Shown piece after piece: positions 1 to 6,663 of a DNA stretch of 64,000 bases. Position 1 is the first letter of the stretch. The number at the start of each line of letters is the position of its first letter. The notes under the pieces were generated by a model, which saw only the letters and a list, made by a program, of their open reading frames with translations, did not search any database and was not told the origin of the DNA. The stretch comes from Actinacidiphila rubida. Lineage in GTDB: Bacteria; Actinomycetota; Actinomycetes; Streptomycetales; Streptomycetaceae. Location: NCBI RefSeq assembly GCF_900110255.1, contig NZ_FODD01000009.1, positions 159,001 through 223,000 on the forward strand, written 5' to 3'. The position numbers and the translations under genes are program-made.

Positions 1-2
1 CC

Positions 3-665
3 CTGCACGACGCGCTGCGCGGCACCGGAGCCACGAGCTACGTCACCGGCACCACGGCCAGCCAGTACGACTTCCGCAACACCGTCAAGGACCGCCTGCC
101 GATCATCATCGGGATCGTCCTGATCGCCGCGTTCCTGCTGCTGATGACCGTCTTCCGCAGCCTCGTCATCCCCGTCAAGGCCGTGCTGCTCAACCTGCTG
201 ACCACGGGCGCCTCGTACGGCGTGCTGGTGGCCGCGTTCCAGTGGGGCTGGGCGACCGGGCTGCTCGGCCTGCCCCAGGCGGTGCCGATCGAGTCCTATG
301 TGCCGATGATGATGTTCGCCATCGTCTTCGGCCTGTCCATGGACTACGAGATCTTCCTCCTCTCCCGTATCGCCGAGGCGTGGTACGCCACCGCCGACAA
401 CACCCGCTCGGTGGGCGCCGGGCTCTCCGCGACCGGCCGGGTGATCTCCAGTGCCGCGCTCATCATGACCGCGGTGTTCCTGTCGTTCACGGCCTCGCCG
501 ACCGTGGTGATCAAGATGCTCGCGGTCGGCCTGGCCGTCAGCGTCATCCTGGACGCGACCGTCGTCCGGCTGGTCCTGGTGCCCGCGACGATGTTCCTCA
601 TGGGGCGCGCCAACTGGTGGTTCCCGCGCCGCTTGGACCGCATCCTGCCCCGCGTCCACATGTAG
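3..665 (+). CDS. MMPL/RND-family transporter, C-terminal fragment (cut by window edge)
   Basis: Only the last 220 residues are in the window; the start lies to the left. MMPL proteins are proton-driven inner-membrane exporters of lipids or hydrophobic compounds. The fragment shows five strongly hydrophobic segments in the order typical of the second membrane half of MMPL proteins: a helix just before the MTVFRS turn, the VIPVKAVLLNLLTTGASYG segment, the MFAIVFGLSMDYEIFLLSR segment (the conserved SMDYE signature), an AALIMTAVFLSF helix and a final VLVPATMFLMG helix. It ends with the usual basic amphipathic tail (WWFPRRLDR). A strong hairpin terminator follows the stop. Substrate cannot be told from this piece. 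Family call is secure. Confidence 0.93.
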   Translation: MHDALRGTGATSYVTGTTASQYDFRNTVKDRLPIIIGIVLIAAFLLLMTVFRSLVIPVKAVLLNLLTTGASYGVLVAAFQWGWATGLLGLPQAVPIESYVPMMMFAIVFGLSMDYEIFLLSRIAEAWYATADNTRSVGAGLSATGRVISSAALIMTAVFLSFTASPTVVIKMLAVGLAVSVILDATVVRLVLVPATMFLMGRANWWFPRRLDRILPRVHM

Positions 666-687
666 CCCGGGGCGTCACCGCCGCTCG

Positions 688-724
688 TGAGGGGGACCGC
701 CGCGCGGAGCGGCGGCCCCCCTCA
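688..724. terminator. Hairpin terminator after the MMPL gene
   Basis: Arms at 688-703 and 709-724 pair with one mismatch around a 5-nt loop (GCGGA). It lies 22 bp after the MMPL stop and 17 bp after the stop of the converging gene, so it can serve both. No T-run, as is usual in Streptomyces. Confidence 0.7.
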
Positions 725-740
725 CCCCCATGCCACGCGA

Positions 741-1973
741 TCAGCCGGCCACCGTGGCGGCGCCCTGAGCCGCACCGCCGGTGCCGTCGATCGCGTGGGC
801 CTGAGTGCCGGCGCCGTCGCGGGCGACGGCCGGCAGGTCGTGGAAGCGCACCCCGGGACGGCCGGGCGGGTCGGCCGGGCACCCGCCGCGCCCGGGCCCG
901 CCGGCGGCCCAGCCCGCGCCCGTGCCCTGGCCGGCCCGCCACGCCCACACGCGGTCGAGCTGCACGTGGTCGCTGTTGACGACCAGGGCGGTGGCCGCCC
1001 GGCCGCCGGCCGGCTCGCTCCCGCTCCGGGACGCCTGCGCGCCCTCCGGGGGGCGGCCGGCGTCGGTGGAGCGGTGGGTGTCCGCGCCGCCGATCCGGAA
1101 GAACACGTCCTGCACCGACGCCGGTGCGCGCGGGTCGGACCGACCGCCGCCGCTGCGGCCCAGCTCCAGCAGCACCGGTGAGGTGACCGGTCCCGCGTCG
1201 AACAGCAGGCCCGCGATGCGCACGCCCCGCGCGTCGCTGACGGTCATCGGCACCGTGGCGCCGACCGGGGCCAGCACGGCGAGGCCGAGCCCGAGCACCA
1301 CCGTGCCCGCCCACTTGACCCGCACCGTGTCCGCCAGCCGGTAGACGCCCGGGGTGAGCAGGAGGTGCCGGCCCTGCGCCAGCGCCCTGTTGAGGGTGCG
1401 CACCGAGTCGCCGGGCCGGGCCACGAAGAAGCGGTCGAGCGGCACCGACCAGCCGTGCGCCGGGCCGCCGCCACCCGGGACCGCGCCGCCGCGCAGCGCC
1501 GGCAGGAACACCCGGTACGCGCCCGCGCCGTCGACGTACAGGAACGGCTTGCCCCGCGATGCCACCACCCCGCCCGCGGGGACGCCGGCGGACGGAACGA
1601 GGGTGAGGTTCTCCACGGGCGGCCGCAGCTCCGCGGCCACGGCGTCGCCGTCCTCGGGCCCCCGTCCGCCGGACGCCCGCAGCGCGCCTTCGACGGTCAC
1701 CTCGTGCGGCGACAGGCCCAGGCCCGCCACCCAGGTGCGGGCGCCGAGCCGCGCGTCGACGCGGTACCTGCCGGGCCTGAACAGGAACGCCTGGTGCTCC
1801 CCGGCCGGTCCGGTCGCGGCGGCGTCCAGTGCCGCCCGGACCTCGGCGGCCGGAGTGCCGGGGGCGAAGACCCGCACGCGGGGGCCGAAGTCGGGCTCCG
1901 GTGGGGCCTGCGCACCGGCAACCGCCGTACGGGGGAAGGCCGTTGCCGGGGCCGTGGCGCTGAAAGACGACAT
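741..1973 (-). CDS. Beta-helix-type secreted protein of the Streptomyces 'adenylyl cyclase' annotated family, apparently with internal deletion
   Basis: The 410-residue product matches, from memory, a Streptomyces family often misannotated as adenylyl cyclase or coagulation factor 5/8 domain protein: single-stranded beta-helix, pectate-lyase-like secreted proteins. Visible family features are the GRYRVDARLGARTWVAGLG repeat-like stretch, a HLLLTPGVYRLADTVRVKW stretch, and VVNSDHVQLDRVWAWRA. Directly after WAWRAGQGTGAGW the sequence turns into a short Gly/Pro-rich linker and resumes with PGVRFHDL, which in relatives lies about 90 residues later, so several helix rungs seem to be missing in frame. 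Start chosen at MSSFSATAP because an AAGGTGGG-like ribosome site precedes it; a longer upstream reading would run through the operators. Likely carbohydrate-controlled through the two palindromes upstream. It may be a non-functional remnant. Confidence 0.6.
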   Translation of the reverse strand: MSSFSATAPATAFPRTAVAGAQAPPEPDFGPRVRVFAPGTPAAEVRAALDAAATGPAGEHQAFLFRPGRYRVDARLGARTWVAGLGLSPHEVTVEGALRASGGRGPEDGDAVAAELRPPVENLTLVPSAGVPAGGVVASRGKPFLYVDGAGAYRVFLPALRGGAVPGGGGPAHGWSVPLDRFFVARPGDSVRTLNRALAQGRHLLLTPGVYRLADTVRVKWAGTVVLGLGLAVLAPVGATVPMTVSDARGVRIAGLLFDAGPVTSPVLLELGRSGGGRSDPRAPASVQDVFFRIGGADTHRSTDAGRPPEGAQASRSGSEPAGGRAATALVVNSDHVQLDRVWAWRAGQGTGAGWAAGGPGRGGCPADPPGRPGVRFHDLPAVARDGAGTQAHAIDGTGGAAQGAATVAG

Positions 1974-2044
1974 GGGGGACGACCCACCTTCACAGGGATG
2001 GCCAGCGACCGGACGACTCACGGGAGTTGGGCGGACAGCGCACT

Positions 2045-2056
2045 GAGAGCGCTCTC
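2045..2056. promoter_or_regulatory. LacI-type operator, copy 1
   Basis: Perfect 12-bp palindrome GAGAGCGCTCTC, the central-CG form bound by LacI-family sugar regulators such as CebR-type proteins in Streptomyces. It lies about 11 bp downstream of the -10 of the candidate minus-strand promoter. Confidence 0.75.
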
Positions 2057-2066
2057 TTGGAGAGGT

Positions 2067-2096
2067 ACCCTGCGGGGTCCTCCGGCCGGCTGTCAA
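2067..2096 (-). promoter_or_regulatory. Candidate promoter of the beta-helix gene
   Basis: On the minus strand a consensus -35 TTGACA (2096-2091) is followed after 18 bp by CAGGGT (2072-2067) as -10. It sits between the two identical palindromes, which fits repression by looping or steric block. Confidence 0.55.
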
Positions 2097-2104
2097 GCCG
2101 GGAA

Positions 2105-2116
2105 GAGAGCGCTCTC
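2105..2116. promoter_or_regulatory. LacI-type operator, copy 2
   Basis: Second perfect GAGAGCGCTCTC palindrome, its centre exactly 60 bp from copy 1 and just upstream of the -35 box. Confidence 0.75.
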
Positions 2117-2216
2117 CGATCGCCGTGGTCCTGCGAGGTCTCCGGTGCGGGTGGGGCGTGACAGGTGCGTGCCGGCGGGCAGCCGCGGCCGTGCGGCCGC
2201 GGTCAGCCGGCCGGGG

Positions 2217-2936
2217 TCACTGCTTGGCGGAGGCCGAGGGAGAGGAGGATGCCGAGGGGGAGTGGGGCGCGGTGGACGGGGGCGGGCCGAAGGTGACGTT
2301 CACGCTGCTGAAGCCGAGCGAGGTCAGCATGTGCTCCAGCATCGTGCGGGTGTTGGTCTCGGCGCGGGCGGTCAACTCGGTCTTGCGGGCCGCGTCCTGG
2401 ATCTTCTGCGAGGCGAGGATGCTCAGCTTCTGGGCGTTGCCGGTGTCGCTGCCGAAGAAGTCGCCGACCCGGTCGAACAGGCCCCGCTGCTGCGAGACGA
2501 TGTAGGAGTGCTCCGGGTCGAGTGACGTGCGCTCCAGCGCGGCGTGCGGCAGGCGGATCGTCGCCGTCTTGCGGTCGTCGGAGACCGTGACGGCGCCCGG
2601 CCCGATCGAGCCGAGGTCGACGTAGGCGTTGACGCTGCCGGCGCCCACGTACAGCGTCCGTTCGCCGTGCACGACGTCCGGCAGGTACTTGGCGTCCTTC
2701 TGCAGGTCGACGACGACCTCGAAGTTGCCGCTGGCGCCCTCGAACCGGCTCATGTCCTGGATCGACTTGAGCAGGACCGGCCCGCTGCGGTCCTCGGTCT
2801 TCTCGGCGAACGGGTCAGGGAGCCCGGGCAGCAGGTGGAATCTGCCGAACAGCAGTAACACCACGAGCAACGCGGCCAGTACGACGACTATGCGCCCCCA
2901 CCACGGGGTGCGGTTCACGACGGTCTGTGCGGTCAT
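2217..2936 (-). CDS. DUF4230 domain membrane-anchored protein
   Basis: A 239-residue protein with a short cytoplasmic N-terminus, one hydrophobic anchor (about residues 14-33, WGRIVVVLAALLVVLLLFG) and an exported DUF4230 domain (motifs VLLKSIQDMSRFEGASGNFE, KYLPDVVHGERTLYVGAGSV, LDPEHSYIVSQQRGLFDR). The tail after about residue 215 is a low-complexity Ser/Pro/Ala stretch. DUF4230 proteins are of unknown function. The start MTAQTVV was preferred to an upstream in-frame start because GAGGAGGT lies 6 bp before it. Transcribed alone and divergently from the next membrane protein gene, with 200 bp between them. Confidence 0.85.
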   Translation of the reverse strand: MTAQTVVNRTPWWGRIVVVLAALLVVLLLFGRFHLLPGLPDPFAEKTEDRSGPVLLKSIQDMSRFEGASGNFEVVVDLQKDAKYLPDVVHGERTLYVGAGSVNAYVDLGSIGPGAVTVSDDRKTATIRLPHAALERTSLDPEHSYIVSQQRGLFDRVGDFFGSDTGNAQKLSILASQKIQDAARKTELTARAETNTRTMLEHMLTSLGFSSVNVTFGPPPSTAPHSPSASSSPSASAKQ

Positions 2937-3136
2937 GACGTACCTCCTCGCCGTCCGTCTGCCCCGGGATCGGCGCGAAATCGTTGCGAACACAACAGTC
3001 GTGCAACGAATCGGCCAACTCCGGTCTCGGCGCGGGTCCCCGCGCAGGTCCGCGCCATGAAGGCCGGGTTCGCGGGCAGGAGAAACGCGGCGGCCGAAGC
3101 GCGGTCGTGCGGGTGTTCAGGTGGGAGGGGTGAGCG

Positions 3137-4207
3137 GTGGCGAGTGGCGAGGGCGTGCCGTCCGCCGGGCGGAGGTCCGTCCGGGGCAGGCGCCGGGGCA
3201 GGGTGCCTGACCGGGACCTGTCCGGCACGACGGCGGTTGAGCCGTCCGGCGGGACGGCCGCGGGCACGATCGGCGGGAGGACCGCGGACGGCATCGGGGT
3301 GGACGCCGGCGGCACTTCGGACCCGAAGGCCGGGGACCGGCGGCGCAGGCGGCCGGTCGCCGCGACGTTCGCGATGCTCGGGACGCTGTTCCGGGCGCTG
3401 GTGTCGGCCTGGGACAAGGACGCGACGGAACGGGCCGCCGCGCTCACCTACTACGCCGTGCTGGCGCTGTTTCCCGCGCTGCTGATGACGCTGTCCCTGG
3501 TGGGGCTGACCGGCAACCCGGACGCGAGCGGTGTGCCGGGCGGACTCGAGGTGCTGATGCCGGGTCAGTCCCGCCCGCTGGTGGCCGACACGCTGCGGCA
3601 CATGGCGACGAACGCCTCGGCGACCACCTCGCTGGCCGCCTTCAGCGGCGCGGGCGCGGCCTGGGCGGCGTGCAGCTACGCCGCGGTCTTCCGCCGCGCC
3701 CTGCACCACATTCACGGTGTGGCGGACCACCGGCCGGCCTGGCGGGCCGCGCCGCGGGTGCTGATCACGGCGCTCCTGCTGCTGGTCCTGCTGGTGTGCA
3801 GCACGGTCTGCGTGGTCGTCAGCGGTGAAGTCGCCCACCGGGCAGGCGCGTTGCTGCACCTGAGCGGACCGGTGGTGTCCGCGTGGCGGGCGCTGCGCTG
3901 GCCGGTGCTGGTGGCGGTGGCCGCCGTGACGGTGCAGATCCTCTTCCACTCGGGACCGCGCGGGTTCCGCGGCGTGCGGGCGAACGCGCCGGGCGGGGGA
4001 GTGGCCGTCGGGCTCTGGCTGCTGATCTCCGCCGGGTTCGCGATCTACACCGCGCGGATGGGCACGTACAACTGGCTCTACGGCCCCCTGGCCGGTGCCG
4101 TCGCGTTCCTGGTGTGGCTGTGGTTCACCAACCTGGCGCTCCTGGTCGGCGCGCACTACAACGCCGAGCGGGCCCGGCAGCGCGCGGCCCGCGCGGGCGC
4201 CGGGTGA
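3137..4207 (+). CDS. YihY/BrkB-family inner membrane protein
   Basis: A 356-residue polytopic protein. After a charged, probably disordered N-terminus of about 75 residues comes the YihY/BrkB (formerly 'ribonuclease BN') core with about six membrane segments; recognisable family features are DKDATERAAALTYYAVLALFPALL near residue 95, AAWAACSYAAVFRRALHHIHGV, and the C-terminal MGTYNWLYGPLAGAVAFLVWLWFTNLALLVGAHYNAE. Such proteins are thought to act in envelope integrity or transport; the biochemical activity is not settled. The GTG start has GGTGGGAGG about 9 bp upstream. A second, more distant member of the same superfamily is encoded at 9750-10649. Confidence 0.9.
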   Translation: MASGEGVPSAGRRSVRGRRRGRVPDRDLSGTTAVEPSGGTAAGTIGGRTADGIGVDAGGTSDPKAGDRRRRRPVAATFAMLGTLFRALVSAWDKDATERAAALTYYAVLALFPALLMTLSLVGLTGNPDASGVPGGLEVLMPGQSRPLVADTLRHMATNASATTSLAAFSGAGAAWAACSYAAVFRRALHHIHGVADHRPAWRAAPRVLITALLLLVLLVCSTVCVVVSGEVAHRAGALLHLSGPVVSAWRALRWPVLVAVAAVTVQILFHSGPRGFRGVRANAPGGGVAVGLWLLISAGFAIYTARMGTYNWLYGPLAGAVAFLVWLWFTNLALLVGAHYNAERARQRAARAGAG

Positions 4208-4280
4208 CGTACCGTCAGCCGGAGCCCGGGCCGCGGCCGAACCGCCGTCACCGGCCGGGCGGGGTGGATAGCCTCGGGCC

Positions 4281-4748
4281 ATGCGGAGCTTCGAGATCAC
4301 TCGGATAGGCACGGTCCACAACGACCGGACGGATGTCCAGCACACCGACAACTGGGGCGCCGTCCGGAGCACGATCACCGTCGACGAGCGTTTCGGCGAG
4401 GCCTGCCTGCAGGGGCTGGAGGACTTCTCCCACGTCGAGGTCCTCTTCGTCTTCGACCGGTTCCCGGAGAGCGACGACCACCGCGAACCCCGCCCCTCCC
4501 GGGGCCGCGCCGACCTGCCGCCGGTCGGCGTCTTCGCCGGCCGCGGTCCCCGCCGGCCGAACCGCATCGGCGTGACGTCCTGCGCCATCGTCTCCGTGCA
4601 CGGGCGCGAGCTCACGGTGGTGGGCCTCGACGCGGTCTCGGGCACCCCGGTCATCGACCTCAAGCCCGTGATGCGGGAGTTCCGGCCCGCGCACGTCGAG
4701 CAACCGGAATGGGTCGGCCGCCTGATGGCGGACTACTTCCGGCCGTAG
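4281..4748 (+). CDS. trmO: tRNA (adenine(37)-N6)-methyltransferase TrmO-type
   Basis: A 155-residue member of the UPF0066/TrmO family, which methylates N6 of threonylcarbamoyladenosine at tRNA position 37 using S-adenosylmethionine. Family features visible are the N-terminal IGTVHNDRTDV beta strand, the ERFGEACLQGLEDFSHVEVLFVFDRF block, the RGPRRPNRIGVTSC loop (the SAM-site signature P-N-R-I-G) and the GTPVIDLKPVM strand. It lacks the C-terminal extension of the enterobacterial enzyme, as usual in actinobacteria. Stands alone; it starts 73 bp after the YihY gene. Some actinobacterial relatives are annotated only as SAM-dependent methyltransferase. Confidence 0.88.
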   Translation: MRSFEITRIGTVHNDRTDVQHTDNWGAVRSTITVDERFGEACLQGLEDFSHVEVLFVFDRFPESDDHREPRPSRGRADLPPVGVFAGRGPRRPNRIGVTSCAIVSVHGRELTVVGLDAVSGTPVIDLKPVMREFRPAHVEQPEWVGRLMADYFRP

Positions 4749-4783
4749 CGCGCTCACCGCCCGCCGCGCCCGCGCGCCAGGCC

Positions 4784-5161
4784 CTAGGCGAGCGGGCCGG
4801 GGCGCGGCTTCCGGCGGGCGGCGGGTTCCGCGCCGGGTTCGGCGCGCGGCTCGGGCACGGGTTCCGCGTGCGGGGCGGACCCGGGGCCCTGCCCAGGCCC
4901 ATGTCCAGGCCCCTGTCCGGGTCCCGATCCGGGGGCGTCGGCCCAGGTCATCTCCTTGAGCTCCATCCGGGCGGCGGGCGCCGAGCCGGGGAGCGTCGCC
5001 CAGAACGGATGGGCGGTGATCCGCACCGACAGCCGGACGAGCCGCCGGCGCAGCACCGTGGTGTGCGTGCCGCTGCCGCCGCTCGCGGCCAGTTCGCGAT
5101 ACGTGGCGTACCAGTCGCGCTGCGCCTGGACGAGATCGTCGGGGAAGGAGTGGTGGGGCAT
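4784..5161 (-). CDS. Small conserved streptomycete protein of unknown function
   Basis: A 125-residue protein beginning MPHHSFPDDLVQAQRDWYATYRELA, a pattern I recognise as a widely conserved but unassigned streptomycete family. The N-terminal 70 residues look helical with a conserved LRRRLVRLSVRITAHPFW segment; the C-terminal 45 residues are a low-complexity Gly/Pro/Gln/Glu tail with repeated GPGQGPG units, probably disordered and variable. No signal peptide or membrane segment. A longer upstream reading exists but its composition is that of a shadow frame; the ATG was chosen for the family match. Function unknown. Confidence 0.75.
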   Translation of the reverse strand: MPHHSFPDDLVQAQRDWYATYRELAASGGSGTHTTVLRRRLVRLSVRITAHPFWATLPGSAPAARMELKEMTWADAPGSGPGQGPGHGPGQGPGSAPHAEPVPEPRAEPGAEPAARRKPRPGPLA

Positions 5162-5262
5162 GGGCAGGATTCTGGCACAGGTTCGAACGGGTGTGCGATA
5201 CGGGGGCCGGGGTGTCGCGGGGCGATTCCGGAACCGCCCGGCGATACCGCCCGCCGGGCGCG

Positions 5263-6663
5263 CTACTTGCCGGACAGGGCCCTGCGCAGCGCCGTGTCGA
5301 GCTGCGCGGCGACCTTGTCGGTGTCCTGCGGTCCCGTCCCGGTGAGCCAGCGGTGCACGACCGACTGGAGCGCCTGCGTGAACGCCCCGTAGTACGGCGT
5401 GCGGGGGCGCTGGACGGCGGACGTGAGGGCCGGCAGCAGCGTTCCGGCCGCGTACTGCGGCCGGTGCTGGTCGTCCGTGGGCATGCTGCTGCCCTCGCCC
5501 GTCGTCGCGCCGGGCGACGGGCTCGCGGACGGCGGGGCGGAAGCGTGCGGCAGCGGGCACGTCACCCGGGAGTCGTCGTAAGCGGAATTCCGGGTCGCGG
5601 CGAATCCGGCGTCGAGCAGGCAGCGCTCGCTGCCCTGGTCGGTGAGGAACTCCGCCAGCTTCAGCGCCCACGCGGCGCGCGGCGAGGCCGCGGACACCGC
5701 CAGGTCCTGGCCGCCGAGCACCGCCTTGCCCGGCAGGGGCGCCACCGCCAGGTCGGCGGCGGGCAGCGACTGCGGCAGCAGCCGGTAGGCGTACGGCCAG
5801 TGGCGGAGGAAGGCGGTGCGGCCCGCGGCGAAGTCGTTCAGCGACTGCGGCTCCTTCGAGGACAGCGCGGCCGGCAGGGCGTACGCCGTGCGGCTGTGCA
5901 GCTCGTCAAGGCCCCGGCTCAGGCTCACCGGATCGGCGACGTAGTGGCCGTCGGCGTCGGTGAGCGGCACCCCCGCGGTGGCGAACGCCTCCACGGCGTT
6001 GACGGTCAGCCCTTCGTAGGAGGCCAGCTGGGTGGTCCAGCCCTGCTCGTACCCCTTCGGCGCCGTCGTGGCGAGCTCCTGGATGATGTTCCGCAGCTGC
6101 TGCCAGTCGGTGCCGGCCGACGGGTAGTTGCCGAGGTCGATACCCGCTGCCTTCAGATAGTCGGGGCGGTAGTAGAGCAGGCCCACGTCGCTGTTGAAGG
6201 GCAGCGCGTAGACGTGCTTCTTCCACATCGCGGTGCCCGCCACCGACGGGATGAAGTCCGAGCCGGCGCCCAGGTCCACCGAGCCGTCCAGCGGGGTGAT
6301 CAGGCCCGCCTGGGCGAACTCCGGCACCCAGGTGACGTCCAGGTTCACCAGGTCGTAGTCGGCGCTGCCGGACTGCAGCGAGCCGAGCAGCTGGCTGCGC
6401 TGCTCGTCCGCGTCGCCCGGGAGTTCGAGCAGCCGCGCGGGGTGCTCGCGGCCCTCGGCGGTGAGGTTCCACGCGTCGATGAGCTGCTGCCGCACGCCGT
6501 CGCTGCCCGTCACGTCCAGCCCGCTGGCCACCACGATCTCGCCGCCGCCGCTGCTGGTGGGCCGCGGAGCCGTGCCGGAGCCGCCGCCCGTGCAGGCGGT
6601 GAGCAGCAGGCCGAGGGCGGCCGCGGCGCCGAGCGCCGCCCTGAGCCGGGCCGGTGTCCTCAC
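5263..6663 (-). CDS. Extracellular solute-binding-type lipoprotein, partner of the caspase gene
   Basis: A 466-residue lipoprotein: basic N-terminus, hydrophobic core and lipobox LTAC (Cys near residue 23), then a Gly/Ser/Thr linker and a family-1 solute-binding fold (motifs SADYDLVNLDVTWVPEFAQAGLITPLD, YALPFNSDVGLLYYRPDYLKAAGI, QSLNDFAAGRTAFLRHWPYAYR). Such proteins bind sugars or similar ligands outside the membrane. The GTG start overlaps the stop of the caspase gene (GTGA), so translation is coupled. There is no permease or ABC ATPase beside it, so a role as ligand sensor for the membrane-anchored caspase is more likely than transport; this is inference. Residues about 375-405 are a low-complexity Ser/Pro insertion. 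Confidence 0.85.
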   Translation of the reverse strand: MRTPARLRAALGAAAALGLLLTACTGGGSGTAPRPTSSGGGEIVVASGLDVTGSDGVRQQLIDAWNLTAEGREHPARLLELPGDADEQRSQLLGSLQSGSADYDLVNLDVTWVPEFAQAGLITPLDGSVDLGAGSDFIPSVAGTAMWKKHVYALPFNSDVGLLYYRPDYLKAAGIDLGNYPSAGTDWQQLRNIIQELATTAPKGYEQGWTTQLASYEGLTVNAVEAFATAGVPLTDADGHYVADPVSLSRGLDELHSRTAYALPAALSSKEPQSLNDFAAGRTAFLRHWPYAYRLLPQSLPAADLAVAPLPGKAVLGGQDLAVSAASPRAAWALKLAEFLTDQGSERCLLDAGFAATRNSAYDDSRVTCPLPHASAPPSASPSPGATTGEGSSMPTDDQHRPQYAAGTLLPALTSAVQRPRTPYYGAFTQALQSVVHRWLTGTGPQDTDKVAAQLDTALRRALSGK

